DNA of 64,000 nt from Patiria pectinifera (taxonomy: Eukaryota > Echinodermata > Asteroidea > Valvatida > Asterinidae). Both the position numbers and the translations under genes were made by a program. Under the pieces are notes generated by a model. That model made no database searches. It was not told the DNA's origin and was given only the letters and a program-made list of their open reading frames with translations. The stretch covers positions 7,396,643-7,460,642 of the forward strand of contig CM057140.1 in the NCBI GenBank assembly GCA_029964075.1, written 5' to 3'. Shown in pieces: positions 10,442 through 20,646 of this stretch; positions within the stretch are counted from its first letter, which is position 1, and every line of letters starts with the position of its first letter.

Positions 10442-11066
10442 TCAAGGTAATACAGGAAATCTTAAGTCCCATTTTGGCCCATACCCTAAAATGGTGATAA
10501 CTTTCCTTACGGTAACTGCAGTTTTTCCACCTATCTAAGGAATAAGTGTAAACATTTAAGATACTAAAAATCAATTATAAAAAATAATAATCAATTGCAA
10601 AAACTCTTTTGGCATAGAATTTGAACCTTTTTCTCTGACTTAAAAACAAAATCTCACAATAACAAATACGGTTTGCATGTTTAACAAGGTGCCAAACAAA
10701 AATACATGATTTTAGCCAAAAATCAGGTTTTTTTACCAAAAAAAATGCTTTTTGGCCGCAAAAACCACCCTTTACTACATTCCACGCCCCTGACATACCA
10801 CTTAAATGAAAGATCTTGTTGTTCCCTTTCATTTGATGCGACTTTTGTTAATGTGATGTTTGTAGTTCAGAAGATATTATCAATTTATATATAATTCATG
10901 TAATAATTAGCTGATGACGTCATAATGACGTCATACATGCCCTTCCCATCATCCAATTTTTTGCGTCCGTCTATTTTTCGAAAAGGTATACCATGGAGAT
11001 GCTTTGGTGAAAAAATTGTGCTTTTGTCCACTGTGTAACGATTTTTTTCACTAAGGTACCTCACTA

Positions 11067-12021
11067 TTCAATGCTCAAATTGGTGCAAATCGCCAGGCAC
11101 ATGTCCTGTGGAAAGTTTGGTGTCGGAGAAGGTAATGACCAGGGGCAAATGTTTCTTGACTGGCTCAGTGATAACAAATTAATTGCTGTAAACACCTGCT
11201 TTCAACATAGAAAGAACCAGTTGTACACTTGGTGCTCCCCTGGAGGTCAATGGAAGAACCAAATTGACTTCATTGCCATTAGGCTACGTGACAGAAGAGA
11301 ATGCAAGGATAGCCGGGCATTACGCAGTGCTGACTGTGGTTCAGACCACCAACTAGTTTGGATGAAACTAAAGGGACACAGTTGGAACAAGAAAAAACTG
11401 CTTACCAAGAAGCTCAAGCTAAATCTGGAACAGTTGAAAGATCCAGCCACTGCAGCTGCATTCGAATCCAGTGTCAAAGGTCATCTCAAAGGCAAGGGTG
11501 TCACATGGCCAGTATTGGCAGATGCACTAACTTCGGCAACAAAGGAACATTGTCCTGTTGTAAGGAAGACAGAGAAACTGTGGATAGATGACCCAGACTG
11601 TCAAGACTTGATTGACCAAAGACACCAAGCGAAGATAACCAACTTTCAAGGCGCAGCTTACAGAGACCTATGCAAATCTGTCATGACAGCATGTCGCATG
11701 GCAAAATGGAAGTGGTTGGCTGGTTTGAGTGCTGAGGCAGATCAATCATTCAGGTCTGGAAATACCAAGCGTACCTACCAGCTGATAAGGCAGATTAGTG
11801 GGCCGAGATCTCCTCAGCCAGGCATTGGTATCAAGGATAAGAATGGAGAGATGCTTTATGAAGCTGATAAGATCAAAGACCAATGGATAGAGTACGGCAC
11901 ACAACTCTTTAGCTCAGACCTACCACGGCACACTCCTGATGAACATCCACCAGAAGCATTGGAACCAGAAGTTATGCCAAGTGAAATTAGAGCAGCCATA
12001 AAAAAAACTGAAGGTTGGTAA
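11067..12021 (+). pseudogene. LINE A endonuclease C-terminal half and linker
   Basis: Resumes at the GDFN motif (NAQIGA), then KFGVGEGNDQGQMFLDWL, TCFQHRKNQLYTW, KNQIDFIAI and ADCGSDHQLVWMKL; the SDH triad holds the catalytic His. A linker to RT follows, ending KKTEGW and a stop at 12021. The next frame (KVAGLDGTSGEMIKAGG) continues the RT N-terminus, so this is a one-base frameshift rather than a true end. Confidence 0.82.
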
Positions 12022-12712
12022 AGTGGCTGGTCTGGATGGGACTTCTGGAGAAATGATAAAGGCAGGAGGAGAGACCGTAGTACAAGCCATGAAAACAATA
12101 ATTGATAACATATGGAGGACTGGTGTTTGGCCAAACGACTGGACACAATCTGAAATTATAACCCTACCAAAGGTACCAGGAACACAGGACTGCTCCAAGC
12201 ATAGAACCATCAGTCTGTAGTGCCACACTTCTAAAGTGCTGCTGGAAGTTATTCGTAGCAGGTTAGCACACTTTGTGATGCCGCAGATCGCTGAGGAGCA
12301 GTTTGGTTTTGTTGCCGGCAAAGGGACAACTGATGCTATCCTCACCATACGTAACATCATTGAGAAAACAGTGAAAAGACAAGATCAACAACTGTGGCTG
12401 ATGTTTGTTGATTACAGCAAGGCCTTTGACACAGTCAACCACGCTGTCCTGTGGAAAACCCTCTTGGATTATGGCACACCTAAACACCTAGTTTGGCTAC
12501 TGGAGAGACTATACTCAGAAGCTACTGGAGTTATAAGAGTAGAAGATGGCCACACAGACCAGTTTCCATTTGAGAAAGGAGTTCCACAGGGCTGCATTGT
12601 GTCCCCCTTGCTTTTCAATGCCTGTGGTGAAGCCATCTTGCGACAAGATCGGGTAGCATTGTTGGTGGAAGAGCAATATGGAATATCCGCTATGCTGATG
12701 ACACCACACTGA
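12022..12712 (+). pseudogene. LINE A reverse transcriptase domain
   Basis: RT motifs in order: AGLDGTSGEMIKAGG, WRTGVWPNDW, a NWRPISL-like HRTISL ending in a TAG at 12218-12220, then in the next frame EEQFGFVAGKGTTDAI, FVDYSKAFDTVNH and GVPQGCIVSPLLF. The catalytic YADD box lies just past the break at about 12680, in a different frame from the preceding motifs. The domain is complete in content but broken by at least two frame changes. Confidence 0.85.
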
Positions 12713-13412
12713 TTGCACGCTCAAAAACAGAACTGGAAAAGCAATCGGAGAATTGGAGAAATGCAGCCACACCTTTGGTCTCCATATAAACTCAGCCAAA
12801 ACTCGTGTTATGGTTCATGGTAGCAAAGAACAGATCTTTCTTGGCGGAAGTGCAATCAACCAGGTAGACAGCTTCAAATACCTTGGCTCAATGGTAAGGA
12901 TTGATGGAGACTCTACACCAGAGATTTGTGCTAGGTTAGCAATTGCAAGAGATGCCACCAGCCAACTAATTGGATTGTGGAAGGCAAAAGAGATCAGCCT
13001 GAAACTGAAGAAACAGCTTGTGAAATCTCTCATGTGGAGTGTAGCCCTCTATGGTGCAGAAAGTTGGACATTAAAACAGAATGACATGAAGAAGATAGAA
13101 TCATTTGAGCTGTGGGTGTGGCGTAGAATGCTTCAGGTCAGCTGGAAAGATAGAAAGACCAATGCATGGATCCGCCAAAGGGTAGGAGTTTCAGAAGAGA
13201 AAGGTCTGCTTGTCCAGTTAAGGAAGAGGAAGCTGTCTATGTATGGACATTGGAAATGCCTAGTTCAGATGACAGTAGAAGGAGAAGTAGAAGGGAAGGC
13301 CAGGCCAGGACGTAGAAAAACAGGATGGATCGATAACATCAGGAAGTGGACGGATGGAGGAATGGCCGTGGCAAGAGCAAAGGCACACAAGAGAATACCG
13401 ACGGTTCTATGA
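12713..13412 (+). pseudogene. LINE A C-terminal region
   Basis: After the YADD box the frame carries EKCSHTFGLHINSAKT, VDSFKYLGSMV, LYGAESWTL, FELWVWRRMLQ and RKRKLSMYGH, then RPGRRKTGWIDNIRKW. This is the usual thumb and C-terminal region of this LINE type, including the ESWTL and W.RR.L..SW motifs. It ends near 13412. A SINE-like sequence starts about 25 bases later. Confidence 0.85.
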
Positions 13413-13436
13413 GGACTATGGCAAAACAGCAGCAGC

Positions 13437-13550
13437 AACTCAGTGTGTTACCTCCCGAGTGAAAGTTGGAAAAAATCACTCGGGTGGGACTCGAACCCAC
13501 GACCTCCTGCTTTCTAGTGCAGAGATGTCTTACCACTCAGATGTCTTTTG
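13437..13550 (-). mobile_element. tRNA-like SINE, downstream truncated copy
   Basis: Near-identical to 7655-7755, same orientation, with B box GGTTCGAGTCC and the CCCGAGTGA stem. It is truncated just short of the A box. It lies immediately after LINE A, so two related SINE copies bracket the LINE. Confidence 0.7.
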
Positions 13551-13650
13551 TTTGCTATTGGTTACATGTTCATGAACGGGTGCAGGCCAGCTAGACTGGT
13601 TCCCTTACCTTACAATTTTCCGACAACTATAAATTGATCCATTTGATCTT

Positions 13651-13836
13651 TAGGGGAGTCAGGGAACCAGACTACTTAAAACATTTTTTGTTTTTCTTGG
13701 TTTTTCAAGCATTTTCAAAACACAAAACTTCAATCACGTCATTTAAACAATATTTGATCTATTATACTAACTCCTCAAATAGTTCATTTCTGAAAATTAC
13801 AGCAAAAGCCAATGATGTACATTCCCTTTAACATTT
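13651..13836 (-). repeat. Dispersed repeat K, copy 1
   Basis: Read on the minus strand: AAAGGGAATGTACATCATTGG, then a TTTTGCTGTAATTTTCAG phrase, ending near AACCAAGAAAAACAAAAAATG and TCTGGTTCCCTGACTCC. A homologous copy lies on the plus strand at 63512-63690, and its first ~20 bases match the ends of the small palindrome at 33888-33953. Confidence 0.7.
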
Positions 13837-14620
13837 AAGTTTCATGCAAAAGAATAGTCTGAAATTAACAGAAACAAAACACAGATCCATGTCACAAAAA
13901 ACAAATCCTTGTTATGTGGCAAATGTCATCTGTAACAACTTACAGAAAGCTTTCCATTCTCCTGTGCTGCACCATCCTACCAATTTAACTGAAATTGAAA
14001 AGAAAAATGCAGGAATGGCTGAAAAAGGTCCAATAGAAGGACACCCATAACTTTACCATCACAACAAAGTACAATTTCCAATATGGGTAATCGCTAGTCT
14101 AACAAGCTAGTAGACTACATCTGTACCTTCGCCCTATCATTCTGAAATTACTTCTGTAACCTTATGAACAGTATCATTTAGTAAAAAAATGCAGTTTAGA
14201 GAATTAGTGTCGCGGTGATAGCCATTATATTATTTTCGTGTTCGGTTTTGTCGTTTTCATAATGTTTTACCCCTAAATTCCCCCCCCCCAAAAAAAATAA
14301 TCCCAAAACATGCCGTCTATCCACAATATTCTTTGGTTTTAAACATTGTATAATGCCTCACCTAAAAAGTGGATTTTCATTCTCTTATAATAGAACAGGG
14401 CCCACAACTACACAATGCACAACTGTGATAACCTAACCTATTCTTAGTCTTTTGATTTATGAACAATTAGCAAGACTTCTTTACAACATTGAAGTCCAGA
14501 CAATTTTGAGTAAAATAGGTTAGAAACCCTTGTTACAAGCCCCACATAATTAGAGTTATAGTAGGCCTATACACATACTAGGCCTAAAATGTATGTTGTC
14601 AAAACGTTACATAGTATCGG
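13837..14620. other. No recognised gene
   Basis: AT-rich intergenic or intronic sequence. Open frames here are short and lack motifs. A C-run/A-run occurs at 14280-14300. Confidence 0.5.
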
Positions 14621-14624
14621 TTTG

Positions 14625-15172
14625 TAGTCGAGTCACCAACATCGAGTCCAGTTTGCAAATCCCAAGTCACAAGCCTCGAGTCCAAGTCTCGAGACACAAG
14701 CCTCGAGTCCGAGTCCGAGTCTCGAGTCACAAGCCTCGAGAATAAGTCACTTTTTCTTAGTTGTTCACCAAACAAATCAAATTTTTTGTTTAATTATTTT
14801 TCAATCATCCATTGTCTTTTAAGTAAATCCTCGTGTATATAGTTTACCTTGTGTTGTGAACATGTTGTTTAGACCCAAAATGTGTTTTCCTTTTAATTCC
14901 CATTCCTAAAATACCTCTTCCATGCCATTCCCTCCATGTTTTATCACCCAAACATTATTCCTCAATGATCCTTTCCCAACCCTATCCCGTGCGCGGTCCC
15001 TGGATACGATTATCCGCGGTGCTGTGTTTTGTCTATGGAGTAAAAAAGAATGAAATGTTCGTTGCAAAAATACGCAACGAGTCACCAAGCTAGATTCTGA
15101 GTCATCATGGTCGAGTCCGAGTCAGAGTCATTTTCCAATGTGACTCGAGCAGAGTCCGAATCACGAAAAATG
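14625..15172. repeat. CGAGTC / GAGTC-AC simple-sequence-like cluster
   Basis: Irregular repeats of CGAGTC, GAGTCCGAGTC and AAGTCACAAGCC occur at 14625-14750 and 15075-15172, resuming at 15686-15745 after the MITE. The phrase GGACTCGAGTC also occurs at 61390-61430, so this is an interspersed element rich in these hexamers rather than an ordinary microsatellite. Confidence 0.65.
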
Positions 15173-15685
15173 CAACCTCGTCCCCAGGGTGTCGAGCAGT
15201 ACGCGCCCACCACTACCTGCTCTCTCACCCTGGTATTGGATCATTTGCATGTGCAAGATTTTTGAACACGTATGCAAATAAGGAACAGTCTGGTGCCTGG
15301 ATATGTGTTACACATTAGCGTTTGTTTTTGTATGCGGTGTCTGGGGTAAAAACAGAGTCAATTCGTAGCAGCGCGAGCATGGCGTGAGTTATCAAAACAC
15401 TATTTTTGAAATCAAACTGTAATGGTCTTATCGAGACAACATGCAGTATCATATTTCATACTAATATGAGCAAATTGGAAAGGAAATTAGTATTTTCGAG
15501 AAGGCGTGGACGAACGATCGCAAAAACACGTAGTGCACGTTGTGAATAATAGCACCAGGTACACGTTAAAAATCCATTACTAGCCAATTGCGGTATCCAA
15601 TTAGGATACAGGAAGAAAGTTTCCTATCCAGGGTTTACTATTGGAAACGCGGTTGCAAATAAAGTAAGCACTGGGGACGAGGTTG
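15173..15685. mobile_element. 513-bp MITE with 15-bp TIRs and 9-bp target duplication
   Basis: The ends are CAACCTCGTCCCCAG and its exact inverse. The flanks are CGAAAAATG on both sides (15164-15172 and 15686-15694), a perfect 9-bp duplication. It interrupts the CGAGTC-rich element. Its length, TIR and duplication size suit MULE- or Merlin-like, or less likely hAT/P-like, non-autonomous elements. No coding capacity. Confidence 0.88.
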
Positions 15686-15750
15686 CGAAAAATGTGACTT
15701 GAGTCTGACTCAAGTCCGAGTCCTGGACTCGAGTCCTACAACACTGCATA
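15686..15750. repeat. CGAGTC cluster, remainder after MITE
   Basis: GACTTGAGTCTGACTC and CGAGTCCTGGACTCGAGTC phrases continue the cluster interrupted at 15172. Confidence 0.6.
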
Positions 15751-15792
15751 GTTTACGTAAGTGCATGTTTGTTTCATGACTAAGTTTCACTA

Positions 15793-15960
15793 AGGGAATA
15801 AATGTGTGCTCGAGAGGTTTTTATCACTCTGTTAAGACCGCTTAGAGTCTGGGTGCTGATAATTACCCGAGCCGGAGGCGGGGGTAATTATCAGCACCCA
15901 GACTCTAAGCGGTCTTTAACAGAGTGATAAATACCGACCGAGCACATATTTATTCCCATT
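15793..15960. repeat. Terminal palindrome, left end
   Basis: Near-perfect hairpin centred near 15875. GTCTGGGTGCTGATAATTACC and its inverse flank a GC-rich ~13-base loop, and pairing extends outward to the AGGGAATAAATGTG end. It matches 18798-18965 inverted. Confidence 0.85.
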
Positions 15961-17214
15961 CATAAAAACCTTTTCGGTAAAAAATATATCAAATAATTCG
16001 TTAAAAAAATCCCGGTTTTGTTCAACAAGTTCACTTCATGCTTTTTAAACATCCCTCTAGCAAAATAATGGAGTGTTCAGCTGGCGAGTAAGATGTAAAC
16101 AACCCTTTTATGGAGATTGACGGGCGCGTAGCATGTTCTGCGCGATGTCGCGCAGAACACACCTGGGGCGTTGCGTTTTGAATTTAGAACTATAAAATTC
16201 TGACTCGCTGGTAGTGTTGTGCATGCCTATGTGAGGATTGTTAACGTTCAACCAATAAAACGGGAAGAGGCACTGGATTTTTAGGTGTCCACATTTTATG
16301 TGACACTGAAAAAGTGTTTAAGACCAGCTAGCCATGTCTTTATCATCCATTTAAGACCGGCCACGAGGTATTTATGAATGAATTTTAAAAGCAAAGGTCT
16401 AACCCACCCAAGGCCTAAGTCTTAAACTAATAAGTTGTGCCAATTGTTCAAGACGGTGATGATGAAAGCGAGTTGATTTCGTTTTTTTTGGCTATATTAT
16501 TAACCTGCCCAAGATGCATGGTAGGCCGACTAGCTAGGACTGTGCCTTTAGCTACTCTACTGCATCTGGTGATTCACATGCCCGATTTTGAACAATCTGT
16601 AAACACAATGGACAAAGGCCTACATACCTTGGCGTTGAACGCAAGACCCACAACACTTGACAGATGTTGTTGGTTGCCTAAAAAGGTGCCAGACGTCCTT
16701 CAAAATATTCTTCCGGGATTGCACCTTCCAGGGCTGCCTCCACCCATAAAACTATATCTGCCATTGTCTTATTTTGCACCAACTTCAAGTTGCACACTCT
16801 AGCATGAAACACGACCGAGTTCTGGAATTCTGCAGTATTGTTAAGACTGCAAGGATTACATTAGTTATCCTGCGAGTGCAAGGGGAACACAGAATAATGT
16901 AAGATGTCTGTGTTCGACATGCCAGGAGGCCAAAGGCCGGGTCGTATGTGGGATGCAGACATTCTTTATATTGCATGTTCCAGGAGCATGAGTGGAATAA
17001 CAAATTTATACTCAAGCAATCTTGACACAGTATAGAACATGCTTTTCAGCAGTTTACCTATTACACGTGCAGCAGGAATGGCGCGCATCTTGGAATAGTG
17101 TGATACACGGAGTGCTGTATGGACTGTGGTTTATGGGATAATGCCACGCTGTTGTTGCCATGGATTGACCTGGATAACTAAACAAAATCCTTGGAATGGT
17201 TTATTATTCTAGCC

Positions 17215-17475
17215 CGTATCATAAGTCCGACACCTCATATGTCCGACGCCTCGGACTTATGAGGCGTTGGACTTATGAGGCATAAATTCCGCCTCATAGG
17301 TCCGACGTCTAATAAGTCTGATGCATCATAAGTCCAACAATGGACAAACGCTGTTTCGGACTTATGTGGCATCGGACCTATGAGGCGGAATAAATAAATT
17401 GTATGCCTCATAAGTCCGAAATTTTGGACTTATGATGCGTTGGATCTATGAGGCGTCAGGCTTATGAGCGGACCC
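17215..17475. repeat. Cluster of CATAAGTCCGA units in alternating orientation
   Basis: About a dozen copies of a 10-13-base unit (CTCATAAGTCCGA or its inverse TCGGACTTATGAG), in both orientations, with 10-25-base spacers, some containing GGCGTTGGA or ACAATGGACAAACG. Several pairs can form hairpins. Confidence 0.75.
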
Positions 17476-17830
17476 CGAATATTCATTGCATTATTATGTA
17501 CCATTTTATGCAACAACATCCCCAACACACCACTTTTAATGCCTGTCCTCAGCAACAGCGCTGTTCATGCATCAGACAGCTTAACTCACCACTTATTCAG
17601 TTGAGTCGGAAAAGGATATTGGCCCTTGTTTTGAAATGAATGGTACGAAGCCATCAGTTTCCGAAGAGATGCAAATAAGGTATCAATGGAAAGCTAACTA
17701 ACTACCCTTTAAGATTGAACCTGATTGACAGTGTTAAGTCTCATTATGTTTACATATTTCATTTTTGATCATCCATTTTCGATACACCCTGTAAAGTGTG
17801 ACTTTAAATTTAAGCATCAAATGGGAAATT

Positions 17831-18231
17831 TTATGGTTACTCACATTACGTTTTTGATGTACTTTTGAGTTTCCTTGGGCTGTAATTACCTTACTGAAAA
17901 GGTTTAATAACTGTTATCCCCACGGTAGCTAGAGTAGACCTAGACTTACTTAAGCACCAAAGATGACATCCAGAAAAATGTGTTATGTATGATAAACAAG
18001 ACGCACAAAATCGGTTACTCATGTTACATTTTCGGACATGCATAAAAGCTAACATGCTTTATTCAAAAAGTGTCCTAATACAGGCAACCTGTGGAAATGT
18101 CTTTTAAATGGATAAAAGACCATACAATTGGGAACACATAATTAGAGTAAAATAAAGCTTCTAGAATCTTTCATTTTTTTGCAATCCACAAAAAACATGG
18201 TTACTCATGTTACAGTTACTTACGTTACATT
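17831..18231. repeat. Scattered GGTTACTCAYGTTACA motifs
   Basis: Copies at 17834, 18013 and 18199 (the last followed by a degenerate second copy at 18215). The same motif is repeated three times at 23048-23102, outside this element. Confidence 0.6.
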
Positions 18232-18797
18232 TTGTCTAACCCATCTCAGAATTTTATGGCATGATTTTTAGACTAAATTATCATAGTCAGTATGTTTCTA
18301 CCCAATAGGCATCAGAACTACTAAAAACTCTGACTTAAATTTTCATTCATAAATACAGTTTACGCATTCCTATTGGTCGAGAGCCCGTCACGTGGCCAGT
18401 CTTAAACGTATGATAAAGACATGTCTAGCTGGTCTTAAACACTTTTCCAGTGACACAATAAAATGTGGACTCCTAAAAATCCAGTGCCTCTTATCGTTTC
18501 GTTGGTTGAACGTTCACAATCCTCACGTAGGCATGCCCAACACTACCAGGGAGTCAGAATTGTATAGTTCTAAATTCAAAACGCAACGCCCCAGGTGCGT
18601 TCTGCGCGACGTCACGAAGAACATGCTACACGCCCGTCAATCTCCATAAAAGGGTTGTTTACATCTTACTCGCCAGCTGAACACTCCATTATTTTGCAAG
18701 AGGGATGTTTCAAAAAGCATAAAGTGAATTTGTTGAAAAAAATCGGGATGTTTTGAACAAATTGTATCATTTTTTCTTACCGAAAAGGTATTTATGA

Positions 18798-18965
18798 ATG
18801 GGAATAAATATGTGCTCCGTCGGTATTTATCACTCTGTTTAAGACCACTTAGAGTCTGGGTGCTGGTAATTACCCTCGCCTCCGGCTCGGGTAATTATCA
18901 GCACCCAGACTCTAAGTGGTCTTAAACAGAGTGATAAAAACCTCCGAAGCACACATTTATTCCCT
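18798..18965. repeat. Terminal palindrome, right end
   Basis: Inverted counterpart of the 15793-15960 hairpin, with the same GTCTGGGTGCTG arms and loop, ending CACATTTATTCCCT at 18965. Confidence 0.85.
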
Positions 18966-19201
18966 TATTTTGAATCGCCAATGGCAAGTACTCCGAGATA
19001 GAGGTTTTCATCAAAGGGGGCGCTGCATTAGTGGCGACCAGTGGTTTTGGTCAGCTCTACAAATTTTATATATTTTCTTCTATTTTTACTGTGTTTGCTG
19101 TGTTTTACGTCGTCATTTGTATTTGGGAATAGTGCAAGAATCATTCAGATGATTTACAATGAACATGGACGTGTGTAGAGTGCTGTTTTTGGCTGTAATA
19201 A

Positions 19202-20113
19202 TTGTGTGCTGTGACGTCTTTGTCTGGATCTGTGTATGGACATGGAGAACAACATGGCTACCGGCATTCTTATACGCGCGAGTACCTGCTTAGTCTTCAG
19301 GGTTCTGTTGGCCCGCCGGATTCACAGAACATTGATTTTCCCATGGAAATGTTGCCAACTGCCACCCAGAAAACTGACAAGAAGAATTATGACAGAAAGA
19401 GAAAGAGAGGAAAGAGAGGGGGTGTAAGGAGGAAACTGAAGAAACTAAAACAGATTGGTAGAATGCCCCTCCCCACCATTCTCATGTCGAACGTTCGTTC
19501 ACTTCGCTCTAAAATGGATGAGCTTCAGGCATCCATGAAGTACATGCATGAATATAGAGACTCCTGCCTTCTGGCATTCACTGAGACATGGTTAGACAAC
19601 ATCCAGAGTAAAGATTTGCATATTGATGGCTTTTGATCTCCCATTCGCCTTGACAGAGACAAAACAATCACTGGGAAAAGACAAGGAGGAGGAGTGTATT
19701 TCTACATCAATGAGAAATAGTGTAACACAGTTATTGTACGTGAAAAAAAAGTGTGCACCCCTGACATCGAATTGTTATCCATTTCACTGCATCCATTTTA
19801 TATTCCAAGGGACTTTACGCAACTTTTCTATATCGTTGTATATGTTCATCCACGTGCAGACGCAACTTGTGCCGCAGAACTTATTGCTAATCACATCCAC
19901 GAGCTTGATTTGAAATCACCAGATGCACCAAAGTTTATTTTGGGAGATTTCAACAACTGTCGACTGGATAAAACACTGAAAAATTATCAGCAATATGTCA
20001 CATGCCCCACACGTCTGAATAAAACTCTCGATTTGTGCTACAGCCCTTGGATCAGCGGATCACAACAGCGTACTTCTAGCCCCAGTTTACAAGCCCGTGT
20101 TTCAGCGTTGTGA
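19202..20113 (+). pseudogene. LINE B endonuclease region
   Basis: A basic stretch (DRKRKRGKRGGVRRKLKK) precedes the APE N-terminus: LPTILMSNVRSLRSKMDEL and LLAFTETWLD with the catalytic Glu. The frame closes at 19636. Sense continues in another frame with TAAELIANHI-type sequence and FILGDFNNCRLD (19935-19970). The endonuclease N-terminal Asn and GDFN motifs are present but out of frame with each other, with a gap in the middle. An inactive remnant. Confidence 0.78.
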
Positions 20114-20272
20114 ACGAGTGGTAAAATCTGTGAAGCATTGGACTGAGGATAGCATTCTTTGCTTGCAAGGGTGCTTTGAATGCACTGAATGGGAAGTATT
20201 CCAGAACGGCTGTTCTACTTTAAATGAACTCGTGGATGTCATTAGTCTTACATTCGATTTTGTGTCAACTCG

Positions 20273-20640
20273 GTGATTCCAACCAGACAAATCACAGTAT
20301 TTCCAAACAATAAACCTTGGGTTACGAAGGACTTGAAAGGTGTGCTGAATAAAAAGAAAAGAACTTTCTACCAAGGAACAATCAAAGAAAGAAAACAAGT
20401 AAACAAAGAGGTAAAAGCAGCCGCTTTTACCTTTTTGTTTACTTGTTTTCTCTCTTTGATCTGTTTTGCTCGTCTTACAGCCATAAGACGAGCAAAACAG
20501 ACGTATAAACACAAGATAGAGTCTAAATTTGCTGGCAGAAATTTTCGGACTGCATGGCAAGGTCTTAAGTCGATGGCCGGACAAATACAACACCTGATCT
20601 ACACAACCGATCACGGATTCAACTACAGGGTGTTAGCGAC
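20273..20640 (+). pseudogene. LINE B EN-RT linker with internal double hairpin
   Basis: Reads NNKPWVTKDLKGVLNKKKR, KQVNKEVKAA, then an aberrant 20-residue insert (FTFLFTCFLSLICFARLT-like), then IRRAKQTYKHKIESKF and FRTAWQGLKSMAG. The flanking parts are normal for CR1/Rex-like linkers. The insert is an inverted duplication of the adjoining DNA (20381-20500) whose length, near 60 bases, keeps the frame open. Confidence 0.75.
20381..20500. repeat. Two adjacent hairpins: A / A-inverse / B-inverse / B
   Basis: 20381-20460 is a hairpin with ~40-base arms (ATCAAAGAAAGAAAACAAGT against ACTTGTTTTCTCTCTTTGAT outermost). 20461-20500 is a second with 17-base arms (CTGTTTTGCTCGTCTTA) and a six-base loop. 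The middle ~60 bases are the reverse complement of the flanks. Confidence 0.92.
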
Positions 20641-20646
20641 GATGCG

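Larger units (their letters stand above)
8901..11066. mobile_element. 2,166-bp DNA transposon with ~330-bp TIRs, TTC target duplication
   Basis: The ends are TAGTGAGGTACCTTAGTGA (left) and its inverse (right). Inverted similarity extends about 330 bp inward (8901-9230 against 10740-11066). It sits between two TTC triplets (8898-8900 and 11067-11069). Removing the insert plus one TTC restores the LINE codons for GDFNAQ, which fixes the boundaries. A 3-bp duplication suits CMC/EnSpm-, Zator- or Academ-type elements; the ends read TAGTG...CACTA. No transposase was found, so it is probably non-autonomous. The interior has LINE fragments (9230-9860) and a MITE (10187-10441). Confidence 0.88.
7917..13435 (+). 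mobile_element. LINE A, non-LTR retrotransposon (APE endonuclease + RT), interrupted
   Basis: A near-full-length but dead non-LTR retrotransposon. The order is a possible 5' UTR (from about 7917), the N-terminal half of the APE-type endonuclease (8279-8900), a 2,166-bp inserted DNA transposon (8901-11066), the second half of the endonuclease and linker (11067-12021), RT (12023-12712), and a C-terminal segment (12753-13412) with a YGAESW motif. Without the insert the element is about 3.3 kb. The protein style resembles LINEs with single EN-RT ORFs often mislabelled as craniofacial development protein 2. The clade is not assigned. There are frameshifts and stops near 8803, 12021 and 12220 and around 12712. 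Confidence 0.85.
15793..18965. mobile_element. 3.17-kb long-TIR (foldback-like) element, TA flanks
   Basis: The left (15793-about 16390) and right (about 18370-18965) arms are inverted copies of about 600 bp. Both ends start AGGGAATAAATGTGTGCTC-like and abut TA (15791-15792 and 18966-18967). Each extreme end is itself a ~168-base near-palindrome. The core has an unrecognised 121-codon frame (16437-16802), an alternating 13-mer cluster (17215-17475) and GTTACTCA motifs. No transposase is recognised. TA duplication plus long arms suggests a Tc1/mariner-mobilised or foldback-type element. Confidence 0.8.

Noticed and set aside
16437-16802. 121-codon frame in the long-TIR element as a transposase
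   Set aside because: No DDE or DNA-binding motif is recognisable; too short and proline/leucine-rich without homology I can name.
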